Source of the DNA: Lentisphaerota bacterium
Lineage (GTDB): Bacteria; Verrucomicrobiota; Kiritimatiellia; UBA8416; VGWI01
NCBI GenBank assembly: GCA_016873655.1
Contig: VGWI01000017.1
Location: 1-37,041, forward strand
Reading direction: 5' to 3'
Length of the DNA: 37,041 nt
The notes below the pieces were generated by a model, which made no database searches, was not told the DNA's origin, and saw only the letters and a program-made list of their open reading frames with translations. Below, one piece after another: positions 31,558-37,041 of the stretch; the stretch's first letter is position 1; every line of letters starts with the position of its first letter. The translations under genes and the position numbers were made by a program.

Positions 31558-33114
31558 TTATGCACCTGCCATCGCATAGCTCTCTCCGAAGTTCACGATC
31601 TTCTCCATGTTGTGGACCATGCAGTAGAGCATCCATTGGATGTTCACCTTCAATCGGCCCCGGAGCGTGAAGCGGTCCATCCTCTTCTGTGCCCGCACAT
31701 TCGCGAAGACCGGTTCGACCGTACTCAGGCGTCTGCTGTAGATGCGCCTGCCTTCAGGCGTGTCGATCTTCGCCTTCATCGCATCCGTCAAACTGCCTGG
31801 CCGCTTTCCATAGAAGATGTGTACCTGCCGTGACTCCGTTCTCTCGGGATGCCTCAGACACTGCGCCCGCAACGTACACCCGCGACACGCCCTTTTCGGC
31901 GCCTGGTAAGCAATTGCCTTGTACCCGTCACCTGTGGAGAAGTTCCGGTTGCGCACGTACAACCCATGTCCGGCCGGACAGGTCAGTCTCTTTGTCCTGT
32001 CATCGAACCTGAAATCCTCAGGCCCGAACCAGCGTTTCTTCGATTTGTACCTCTGCTTGTGCTTGTCCACCGAACGGCGATGCCGGCCGGCGTTGGCGAA
32101 GCGCGGATCGCGTTTCCGAAATTCCCGGTCCGGTATGTAGGCGTCAACCTGCGCGTCCCGGCATGCCTCCAGGTTGTCCACGCTGAAGTAACCGGTGTCG
32201 GCGCTCAGTTCCACATCCTTCAGCGGTTCATCACCAAGTCCTGCGGCCTTCAGATTCCGTTCCGCCCCTTCCAGCATGGGCGCCGCCACCTTCGCATCCT
32301 CTCCCTCGCCAAAGGCCTGCGCATGCACAACGACCTGATGCTTGCCGTCAACCAACGCGTTGGCATTGTAGCCCTGTATGACTCCATGCGAACTGACCAT
32401 CTTCGCCGAGTCGTTGTCAGTGACGTTGCTCTGGACCTCCTTGTTCCGCACTCCGCGCTTCGGTTGGGCCTCAGACAGGAACTTCTCGATCCGATCTGCA
32501 TTCCGCTGCAACCGATTAATCCGATTCTGCTCCCGGTCCCTGTCCGGATCGCCGCCCCGGCGATCCTTCTCCCTGTGTTCCCGCACGGCCTCCTTGACCT
32601 TCGCCTCAAGCTTCTCCTTCTTCCTCTGCAGTTCGGCGTGGGTCCCGCTCCATTCCTTCGAGGCATTCGACGGCAGCTTCAGGCCATCGAGGCTGAACTG
32701 AGTTCCGCCCAACAGACCATCTTCCTCACACACCAGCAGGACCTGCGTAAACAGATTCACTACCCGCTCTTCGCCCATATCCGAAATGAACGCCGCCACT
32801 GTGCTGTGATCAGGCTTCTGACCGCAGGCCAGGGCCATAAATGTCACGTTTTCACGGCATGCGCGTTCGATCTTGCGGGAGTGCAGGATGCTGCGGGAGT
32901 AGGCAAACAGCACAACCTTGAGCAGCACCTTCGGGTCGTATGCACGCCGGCCTGTCCCGTCGTTGCGATACTTCTCGTCGAAAACCGACGTGTCTATCCG
33001 TTCCTCGATCAGGCGGTGGATGGCGTATTCAAGCGTGCCCGGCGCCAACTGTTGCTCCAGCGACACCGGTATCATCATCAGTTGGTCGTAGTCGTACGGC
33101 TTGTATCGCGGCAT
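31558..33114 (-). CDS. IS1182-family transposase (DDE type)
   Basis: 518 residues from the ATG at 33114, preceded by GAGGAGG. The frame stays open further upstream, but that part overlaps the terminal repeat. The N-terminal DUF772-type domain has YDPKVLLKVVLFAYSRSILH, ending ACGQKPDHSTVAAFISDM. A Lys/Arg/Glu-rich coiled insertion (about 165-235) follows. Catalytic residues are readable: the first Asp in QFSLDGLKLPSNASKEWSG, the second in LSADTGYFSVDNLEA, and Glu in STVEPVFANVRAQKRMDRF. A Cys-containing element CTLRAQCLRHPERTESRQV lies before the Glu. All three acidic residues are present and the frame is unbroken, so the gene is probably functional. Confidence 0.94.
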   Translation of the reverse strand: MPRYKPYDYDQLMMIPVSLEQQLAPGTLEYAIHRLIEERIDTSVFDEKYRNDGTGRRAYDPKVLLKVVLFAYSRSILHSRKIERACRENVTFMALACGQKPDHSTVAAFISDMGEERVVNLFTQVLLVCEEDGLLGGTQFSLDGLKLPSNASKEWSGTHAELQRKKEKLEAKVKEAVREHREKDRRGGDPDRDREQNRINRLQRNADRIEKFLSEAQPKRGVRNKEVQSNVTDNDSAKMVSSHGVIQGYNANALVDGKHQVVVHAQAFGEGEDAKVAAPMLEGAERNLKAAGLGDEPLKDVELSADTGYFSVDNLEACRDAQVDAYIPDREFRKRDPRFANAGRHRRSVDKHKQRYKSKKRWFGPEDFRFDDRTKRLTCPAGHGLYVRNRNFSTGDGYKAIAYQAPKRACRGCTLRAQCLRHPERTESRQVHIFYGKRPGSLTDAMKAKIDTPEGRRIYSRRLSTVEPVFANVRAQKRMDRFTLRGRLKVNIQWMLYCMVHNMEKIVNFGESYAMAGA

Positions 33115-33190
33115 GGCGTCCTCCTCTGCCGCAAAATGACCGCTTAACTCGTGCCAACTCCCTCCCAAATACCAGAAAACATGCAGAGGA

Positions 33191-33207
33191 CGTTTTTCGA
33201 CAGTCTC
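33191..33207 (-). repeat. IS1182-family right terminal inverted repeat
   Basis: On the minus strand GAGACTGTCGAAAAACG, the partner of the repeat at 31381-31397. The adjacent AAC outside it repeats the AAC outside the left end. Confidence 0.8.
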
Positions 33208-33247
33208 AACGGTGGCGTTCACCCTGAGCCGCGCTGGCGGCGATAGG
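33208..33247 (-). repeat. Possible remnant of a third attC site, split by IS and intron
   Basis: This 40-base segment sits between the IS and the intron. If both were removed, the minus strand would read from CGGCAAC (end of the ParB unit) through this segment to GTTCGGC at 31374-31380, an attC-sized stretch with AAC/GTT ends. Internal pairing is poorer than in the other two sites. A GCCGC-gctg-GCGGC hairpin (33228-33241) lies just before the intron, as is usual for group IIC insertion. Confidence 0.3.
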
Positions 33248-33905
33248 GTGCGACGCCGGGTGTGCGCCCATCATGGGTGCGTTGTAAATGGAGTGCAAGT
33301 CTCCTGTAGGAGGAACCGCATGGTGACATGACAGACCTACTACGCGAGGCCAACTCCGGGAGGGCAACCGACCGGGGGAAGGAAGGCTAGCGGAAACCAG
33401 CGGGCTGACGGACAGAAACCGCATACAAGGCCGGGCACGCCTCGACGAGCTGGCACCACACAGCGAAGTCGCACGGTTCGGGCGGGCAGGTAAATGCGGC
33501 GGCCGCGCTGGGAAGCAACGCGTCCTTACGTGGGGAGATCCCGACGGGGCAACCCGAAGGGAAGTCAGCAGAGGTCGTACTACCGTGCAGCGAGCCGGGG
33601 GCTGAAAGACGCCCATGTAAACTGCGAAACCGGAAGCCTCGATGTCGGGAAGGACCGAACTGGCGGATGAGTACTCGACCAAGGAGAGGATGCCGGCGCC
33701 GACGACGCCCGCATGGGCGAGGCTGCTGGTAAGTGCCGCTTCATGGGAGATAGAGAGTGCTCGGACAATGATCTTCGGATCATGTCGTGCGTTCATGGAC
33801 AACCTTGAACGTACCGCCGGAACCGCCCGGTACGGACCCGTACGCCGGGTGGTGTGGGACCCGTGGCTGGCTGAGGTTGTGCTCAGTCAGTCACGGGGAC
33901 CCGAT
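33248..33905 (+). mobile_element. ORF-less group II intron (group IIC-like)
   Basis: The 658-base segment starts with GTGCGAC, the 5' consensus of bacterial group II introns. It ends with a domain V hairpin and a domain VI hairpin with a bulged A, then CCCGAT. The interior has typical domain I sequence such as GGAAGGCTAGCGGAAACCAG. No reverse transcriptase is encoded. Where its gene would start, AGGAGAGG precedes an ATG at 33690 and a short frame (MPAPTTPAWARLLV...), resembling the first residues of intron reverse transcriptases and then diverging into domain IV/V. I infer internal deletion of the RT gene. Splicing or mobility would need a reverse transcriptase supplied in trans. It is opposite in strand to the cassettes and lies next to a stem-loop. 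An alternative is a degenerate, inactive remnant. Confidence 0.78.
33822..33905 (+). ncRNA. Group II intron domains V and VI
   Basis: Domain V: ACCGCCCGG (33822-33830) pairs with CCGGGTGGT (33845-33853), and TACG pairs with CGTA around a GACC loop, with the characteristic two-base bulge CG (33843-33844). Domain VI: GGG (33856-33858) pairs with CCC (33900-33902), and a 16-bp stem (33860-33875 with 33882-33897) lies above. The unpaired A at 33899, seven bases from the 3' end at 33905, fits the branch-point adenosine. Confidence 0.8.
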
Positions 33906-34348
33906 TCGGCCCGACATTGTTGCCGAGACCCTTTCACCTTGCCGTTCCAGTATTCAACGTAGGCGAGGTACGCCTTCTTGCTCGTCAGGAAAGGAAGATG
34001 TTGGGCGGCGGTCAACTTGTGCGCGTGCAGTGTGCTTACGCCGCTGCGCCGTGCCTTCACCAATCGGTGGTGTCCGTCGATCAGGTTGAACCGGCCGGGA
34101 GAGATCTCCGCGAGCACCAGGGGGCGCGAGATGTCAGCCGACTCAACATACAAATCGTCAAGCGGTGACACCACTTCATCGAGATCGTCCACTGCAACCT
34201 CGACGCAGGCAACATCCGTCGGATTGCGTGAGATATGCTCAAGCATCTTGGTGATATTGAACTCGAACACGCCGTTTGGAAACAGCTCGTCCCCGGCGTT
34301 CACGGGGCACGGAACGAACCCGTCATCGACTCTGAATGCCTTCGTCAT
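33887..34348 (-). CDS. ParB-like (ParB/Srx-fold) nuclease/NTPase-domain protein, cassette 3
   Basis: 153 residues, starting MTKAFRVDDGFVPCPV after GAGAGGAAG. The C-terminal half has the ParB-N pattern: SRPLVLAEISPGRFNLIDGH with HRLVKARRSGVSTL directly following (the D-G-H-H-R box), then a helix and YLAYVEYWNGKVKG. ParB-N folds act as CTPases, nucleases or DNA-binding modules. This short single-domain form lacks the helix-turn-helix of chromosomal ParB, so a partition role is unlikely. The last six codons and the stop come from the 3' end of the group II intron. Without the intron the frame would stay open into the presumed attC, so the original C-terminus is uncertain. It is the third unit from the integrase and has an attC upstream. 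Confidence 0.7.
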   Translation of the reverse strand: MTKAFRVDDGFVPCPVNAGDELFPNGVFEFNITKMLEHISRNPTDVACVEVAVDDLDEVVSPLDDLYVESADISRPLVLAEISPGRFNLIDGHHRLVKARRSGVSTLHAHKLTAAQHLPFLTSKKAYLAYVEYWNGKVKGSRQQCRAESGPRD

Positions 34349-34360
34349 CTTCCTCTCAGT

Positions 34361-34430
34361 GCCGAACGTCGAGGCTGAGGGTTCGCGTGGAGCGCAGCGG
34401 AACGCGATACCCTCCGGCCTCTGGTTGGCC
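34361..34430 (-). repeat. attC recombination site after cassette 2
   Basis: On the minus strand the 70-bp site starts GGCCAAC (R'') and ends GTTCGGC (R'). Inside, GAGGCCGGAGGGT pairs with ACCCTCAGCCTC with one unpaired extra base, the usual extrahelical feature, around a GC-rich central loop that can itself fold (GCGTTCCGCTGCGCTCCACGC). AAC/GTT ends, imperfect L boxes, length and the gene-to-gene position all fit the integron attC definition. Confidence 0.72.
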
Positions 34431-34436
34431 GTTGTC

Positions 34437-34955
34437 TCAGATTCGATTTACTACAACATACTCCACAGTCTCAGCACCTGCTGGAAGCGTTGGAAATCCG
34501 GACCAGTTGTTCTGCCTGGCCCTCGCCTCAAGCCAATCGGAAGCATCGCGATCCGCGATGCAGACATGAAGTTCCCAACGACCCGGGGTTGCGAGGCGAA
34601 CATTGGTCTGATTCCAGCGCTTCATTGTGTTCGTTACTTGGGTGGGAGGGTGCATCAGGAAGAAGTTAGAACTCTCCTTCGCCAGAACCCAAAGCCGATA
34701 CCCTTGGGGGATCGTTCCCTTGAACGTTCCCCACATCTCATCGTAAACAGGAACCTCGATGTTGTCTCCGTTCCGAGGTGTGTTGATGGTGAATACGGCC
34801 GCAACACTTGCGGCCGCCTGCTGAAGTGCGGAAATATCAACGGCCTGTCTCGTGATAGCCTCCTTGTTCCGGCGACCAACGACTAGACTGATGATGGCTG
34901 TTAGCAGGCCTGCAAGTGATGCGACCAAGGCGACGACCTCAGTAATCATTTCCAT
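34437..34955 (-). CDS. Membrane-anchored protein with unrecognised C-terminal domain, cassette 2
   Basis: 172 residues from the ATG at 34955 (an ATG two codons later is possible); GGAG precedes it by 8 bases. One membrane helix at about 5-27 (TEVVALVASLAGLLTAIISL) is followed by a basic and then helical linker (RRNKEAITRQAVDISALQQA). The C-terminal domain, about residues 55-172, has strands IPQGYRLWVLAKESSNFFLM, RWNQTNVRLATPGRWELHVC and ETVEYVVVNRI. The PG-x-W-E-L-H-V element is a beta-strand hairpin of the kind seen in domains that accompany bacterial conflict or stress proteins, but I cannot name the family. The gene is flanked by two attC-like sites, so it is probably a mobile cassette. 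Upstream in-frame codons overlap the attC and are not coding. Confidence 0.6.
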   Translation of the reverse strand: MEMITEVVALVASLAGLLTAIISLVVGRRNKEAITRQAVDISALQQAAASVAAVFTINTPRNGDNIEVPVYDEMWGTFKGTIPQGYRLWVLAKESSNFFLMHPPTQVTNTMKRWNQTNVRLATPGRWELHVCIADRDASDWLEARARQNNWSGFPTLPAGAETVEYVVVNRI

Positions 34956-34970
34956 ATGTTTCACTCCGTC

Positions 34971-35028
34971 ATAGAACGTTGCGGCACGTCGGCGACGCGA
35001 ATAGCGACGGCCGGGGCCGTTGTTGACT
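34971..35028 (-). repeat. attC-like site after cassette 1
   Basis: A 58-bp imperfect palindrome in the gap between the two minus-strand genes. On the plus strand AAC-gttg-CGGCACGTCGGCGACGC faces GCGACGGCCGGGGCCG-TTGTT, pairing with several bulges. The minus-strand ends read AGTCAAC (R'') and GTTCTAT (R'). Pairing is weaker than at 34361-34430, but position, length and AAC/GTT ends agree. Confidence 0.5.
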
Positions 35029-35038
35029 GTTCCCTTTT

Positions 35039-36250
35039 CTAGTATATGGGCGTTGCCTCCAAGGATGACTGGTTGACAGGAATGCTCGCCAAACCGCGGT
35101 CTTCCATAATCTTCTTCACCAATTCCAAGAACCAAGTCGGGGACTCTGGTGCAACGTACACGGCCTCAATGAGATCCGAAAGGTTGACCGGAAGTGTCAA
35201 CCCATGATGGGGTGATTCGGCCTCACTGTCAAACACATCGAATGCAGGAGACTCGGCGTGCAAGGCGAGTGCCCGCAGTTCCCGTTCGTGTTCAAATGAC
35301 CGCCGTTTGTATAGAAAGGGCTGGAACGGGCTCACTTCAGGTATCCAGTCACGCTCGTAGTCAACGTACTGAACCGACGCCACACGCACTTTCCGAGGAA
35401 GGGCAACTCGCAGTTTGCCTACCGTTGATCTGATCGAAATGGCCTCCGATGTTGTGGCGTATATCTTCCACATGGCGGCAGATTCGTGCTCGCTCACGTG
35501 CCAACAACTGACTGCGATCCAATCTCTGAGACGACGAATGAATTTCGGGTCCAATCCTGCAACGGCAGCCATTCTACCCAATCGCGATCGAACAAGCTCA
35601 TTCGCTTTTGAGAAAGACCCCTCGCAGGGGTCATCCAGTTCTCGGATCAACGGCATGTACAGGTGCGAGTGGGCAATGAGGTAGCTGAACTTAGTGAAGT
35701 CCATATATCGCCAGATCGTGGTCCCGTCACATGGGCGAACAAAGACCTGGTTCTCACGCTGTTGCAGAAACTCATCGAGTCTAGCGATGCCTTCTTTCCT
35801 TGCGGCGACAGCCGCAGCGAGAGCCCCCTCTTCTCCAAGGCGATGACAGGAGAACCCCTTCTTTGCATGTCCGCCTTCAGGTGTTGGCCAGTGCGATTCC
35901 CAAAAATCATATGTATACGATCTGCCATCAGGCCTAGGGAAGGTGGTCGTTACCTTCCGCACACCAAGAATACCGCTGGTGTTTCTGCAATCTGGTCGCA
36001 GACGGTAACGTTTGCCAAGTTGGGGTTGGAATTGAGTCTCGTATGCGTCGCGGAATGCCTTTGCTGCCGCAAGAGCCTCGTCCTTTCCGCCGTACTCCGC
36101 GTCAGTAAAGCATTCATGAACACGCTTGCCACGGACATGGAAGCGCACGTAGTAACCGTGTGTTCCGCCGCCAGAACGCTCAGGCCGTTCGTAGTCAACG
36201 CGAGTGATGTTACGCAAGGGGTTCTTGCTTGAGTATCCTCGTCGTTTCAT
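35039..36250 (-). CDS. Two AP2-like domains fused to DUF2971, cassette 1
   Basis: 403 residues. The first AP2-like segment is at about 15-68 (RVDYERPERSGGGTHGYYVR, FHVRGKRVHECFTDAEYGGK, DEALAAAKAFRDA). A second is at about 90-160 (SGILGVRKVTTTFPRPDGRS, YDFWESHWPTPEGGHAKKGF, then EGALAAAVAARKEGIARLDEF minus its ends). AP2 modules bind DNA, often in integrases and homing endonucleases. Residues about 180-403 match DUF2971: FSYLIAHSHLYMPLIRELDD, the hallmark SCWHVSEHESAAMWKIYATT and AISIRSTVGKLRV, KRRSFEHERELRALAL, and a terminal SSLEATPIY. DUF2971 is of unknown activity and is often found in variable genomic islands. The ATG at 36250 begins MKRRGYSSKNPLRN. This is the integrase-proximal cassette, followed by an attC-like site. 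I know of no characterised protein with this domain order. Confidence 0.75.
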   Translation of the reverse strand: MKRRGYSSKNPLRNITRVDYERPERSGGGTHGYYVRFHVRGKRVHECFTDAEYGGKDEALAAAKAFRDAYETQFQPQLGKRYRLRPDCRNTSGILGVRKVTTTFPRPDGRSYTYDFWESHWPTPEGGHAKKGFSCHRLGEEGALAAAVAARKEGIARLDEFLQQRENQVFVRPCDGTTIWRYMDFTKFSYLIAHSHLYMPLIRELDDPCEGSFSKANELVRSRLGRMAAVAGLDPKFIRRLRDWIAVSCWHVSEHESAAMWKIYATTSEAISIRSTVGKLRVALPRKVRVASVQYVDYERDWIPEVSPFQPFLYKRRSFEHERELRALALHAESPAFDVFDSEAESPHHGLTLPVNLSDLIEAVYVAPESPTWFLELVKKIMEDRGLASIPVNQSSLEATPIY

Positions 36251-36507
36251 GGTTTTCGTCTCCGGCCAACCACTGTATTAGACAGCCCGACTTCGTTTAT
36301 ACAGGTATTGAGTCAGTCAATGCCTGAAAGCGAGCGGGGTTGCCTGACTTGGGAGTGAAAGTACGCCTGAGAGTGGGTGTTGGCAATGGGTTTCTGTGCT
36401 TCAGAGCGCGGAATGCGACGGCAGAACGTTCACTGGTTGTGAAGGCGCGGATGGATAGGCAGATTTCGGATGTGGCTTCAAGCAGTGTTCACAGTGGCCG
36501 GGGCGGA
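36251..36507 (-). promoter_or_regulatory. Presumed attI region and cassette promoter zone
   Basis: The 257 bases between the integrase stop and the first cassette hold no supported gene. On the minus strand GTTGGCC (36264-36270) lies 14 bases before the cassette 1 start and pairs, with one wobble and one mismatch, with the AGTCAAC box of cassette 1's attC. It is therefore the best candidate for the attI/cassette junction. An AT-rich stretch with TTGACTGACTCAATACCTGT then ATAAAC (about 36292-36321) could contribute a promoter, but the box spacing is not standard. Confidence 0.35.
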
Positions 36508-37041
36508 TCACGGCCCGGCGCGAGGGGATGATGGCGCGCGCGGGATGGATGCCGAGGTGCGAAACACCGGCTTTGGCTGGAGGAATCGGGTGGCGAGGGT
36601 GCGGTAGAAATAGCGCACTTGATCCACTGCGTCAGGCAGAAAGGCCAAGGCGTTCATTGCCATGTTGAGAATGGTATTGATGGTCGTTGCGCCCGGTGAA
36701 GGATGACGGGGATCGCCGATGTCGTCGTGATGGCCGCAAGGTTGAGTCGGACCGGAAGAGATGGGGGCAACCGCCGCCGGCGTTGATGCCAAACCGTTCA
36801 GCACTGCGTGAACCCGGGCGAGCGGGCTTTGGATGCCGGAGGGAAGTATGCACCTTTGGTAAAGCATTGTGGTCTCGACGGATGCGTGACCGAGCGCCAC
36901 CTGAACAGTACGGATGGACCAGCCGTTCTCAAGGCAGTGAACCGCATGGGTATGACGCAAGGTCATGGCAGTGATGACCTTCGGTATGCCAGATAGATGT
37001 CCGGCGGCCCGGACAACCGATTCCGCCGCCCTTGTCGAAAG
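36508..37041 (-). CDS. Integron-integrase-like tyrosine recombinase, C-terminal part
   Basis: Partial: 177 codons are visible and the 5' end lies beyond the window. The reading frame starts at the edge with LSTRAAESVVRAAGHLSGIP, 25 codons before the first in-window ATG. The catalytic end of a tyrosine recombinase follows: MTLRHTHAVHCLENGWSIRT, VQVALGHASVETTMLYQRC, with the box II Arg and His, LGH, and nucleophile Tyr (codon 36859-36861). The tail SGIQSPL matches the GVRSPL element conserved just after the Tyr in IntI proteins and not in Xer, which supports an integron role. Two oddities: the His expected at H-x-L-R is Met (AMTLRH), and about 115 residues follow the Tyr where IntI usually has 20-25. 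The IntI-specific insertion lies outside the window, so identity is probable, not proven. Confidence 0.72.
   Translation of the reverse strand, partial: LSTRAAESVVRAAGHLSGIPKVITAMTLRHTHAVHCLENGWSIRTVQVALGHASVETTMLYQRCILPSGIQSPLARVHAVLNGLASTPAAVAPISSGPTQPCGHHDDIGDPRHPSPGATTINTILNMAMNALAFLPDAVDQVRYFYRTLATRFLQPKPVFRTSASIPRAPSSPRAGP

Larger units (their letters stand above)
31381..33207 (-). mobile_element. IS1182-family insertion sequence
   Basis: An 1827-bp element containing one transposase gene. Its ends are imperfect 17-bp inverted repeats (GAGACTGTCGGACAACG at 31381-31397; its partner at 33191-33207 reads GAGACTGTCGAAAAACG on the other strand; 15 of 17 match). AAC occurs directly outside both ends (31378-31380 and 33208-33210), a probable 3-bp target duplication. 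A 160-base untranslated stretch lies between the left repeat and the transposase stop. It includes a small hairpin ACCCGC-ccgcaa-GCGGGT that may end the transposase transcript. The element looks intact. The target is a GTTCGGC box, the presumed attC crossover site of the adjacent integron. Confidence 0.85.
31374..37041 (-). mobile_element. Small chromosomal integron with reversed intI and three cassettes
   Basis: The region contains an IntI-like recombinase at the window edge and three single-gene minus-strand units. Imperfect palindromes with AAC/GTT ends separate the units (34361-34430, 34971-35028), and the distal boundary carries GTTCGGC (minus strand, 31374-31380), the same box as in the first palindrome. 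Cassettes read away from the 3' end of intI on the same strand, an arrangement known for integrons of some planctomycetes and spirochaetes. Distal to the third cassette, a group II intron and an IS1182-family element interrupt the array. Base composition of the cassettes is visibly more AT-rich than that of neighbouring genes. The right limit is outside the window. The integron call is inference from combined features. Confidence 0.65.

Noticed and set aside
31849-33147. A 432-codon plus-strand frame
   Set aside because: Antisense of the IS1182-family transposase.
33206-33802. A 198-codon minus-strand frame over the intron
   Set aside because: It covers the antisense of the structured group II intron RNA; no domain, and composition follows the intron.
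33642-33962. A 106-codon plus-strand frame that could be read as a protein
   Set aside because: It runs through domains V and VI of the intron, so the sequence is constrained as RNA. Only its first residues resemble a reverse transcriptase start, which I treat as a remnant.
34349-35038. The palindromic gaps read as ordinary Rho-independent terminators
   Set aside because: Neither is followed by a T-run on the minus strand, the stems are long and imperfect, and AAC/GTT ends fit attC better.
1-37041. CRISPR array, tRNA or rRNA genes
   Set aside because: No regularly spaced repeats, no cloverleaf-like tRNA with a GTTCGA-type arm in a clean gap, and no rRNA core sequences were recognised; a tRNAscan/Infernal run would be decisive.

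Overview
The window is a piece of a high-GC bacterial chromosome. Several traits point to the PVC group (Planctomycetota, Verrucomicrobiota, Kiritimatiellota, Lentisphaerota): an SHD1-type secreted protein, many secreted TPR and coiled-coil proteins, carboxypeptidase-regulatory-like domains, a lone Gfo/Idh/MocA oxidoreductase, and an integron whose integrase lies on the same strand as its cassettes. I cannot name the phylum from sequence alone, and this placement is inference.

Layout. 0.1-19.8 kb holds a malic enzyme, a GspL/GspM-like pair, a TPR protein convergent with recN, and then a run of envelope proteins: a TPR lipoprotein, two paralogous secreted beta-domain proteins flanking a small outer-membrane barrel, an AsmA-like/TPR protein next to a TPR paralogue, a secreted coiled-coil protein, an SPFH-GYF_2 protein, and a Spy-like helical protein. 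These are followed by an orphan PAS-GAF histidine kinase, the SHD1 protein and the oxidoreductase. 19.9-26.2 kb holds a small Cys-containing ORF, a cytoplasmic GH3 enzyme of NagZ type, a PP-loop tRNA-thiolation-like enzyme, an FHA membrane protein, dihydroorotase and a methyltransferase. 26.2-28.8 kb is the conserved rpmH-rnpA-yidD-yidC cluster behind a clear sigma70-type promoter. It converges on an ispA-plsY-gpsA operon (isoprenoid precursor, acyl-G3P and G3P synthesis).

Accessory region, 31.4-37.0 kb. This is the most interesting part. At the right edge is the C-terminal part of a tyrosine recombinase with the IntI-like tail motif G-I-Q-S-P-L, on the minus strand and pointing into an array of three single-gene minus-strand units: (1) a two-AP2-plus-DUF2971 fusion, (2) a membrane-anchored protein with an unrecognised C-terminal domain, and (3) a ParB-like protein. 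The gaps after units 1 and 2 are imperfect palindromes of 58-70 bp bounded by AAC/GTT triplets, as expected of attC sites. I therefore read this as a small chromosomal integron with the reversed integrase orientation known from some PVC and spirochaete genomes. The distal end of the array is broken by two mobile elements: an ORF-less group II intron with recognisable domains V and VI, and an IS1182-family element inserted exactly at a GTTCGGC box, leaving a 3-bp AAC duplication. The integrase has Met where the conserved catalytic His is expected, and a tail of roughly 90 extra residues.

No tRNA, rRNA or CRISPR array was seen. Coding density is high. The only non-coding stretch longer than 300 bases is the intron region.
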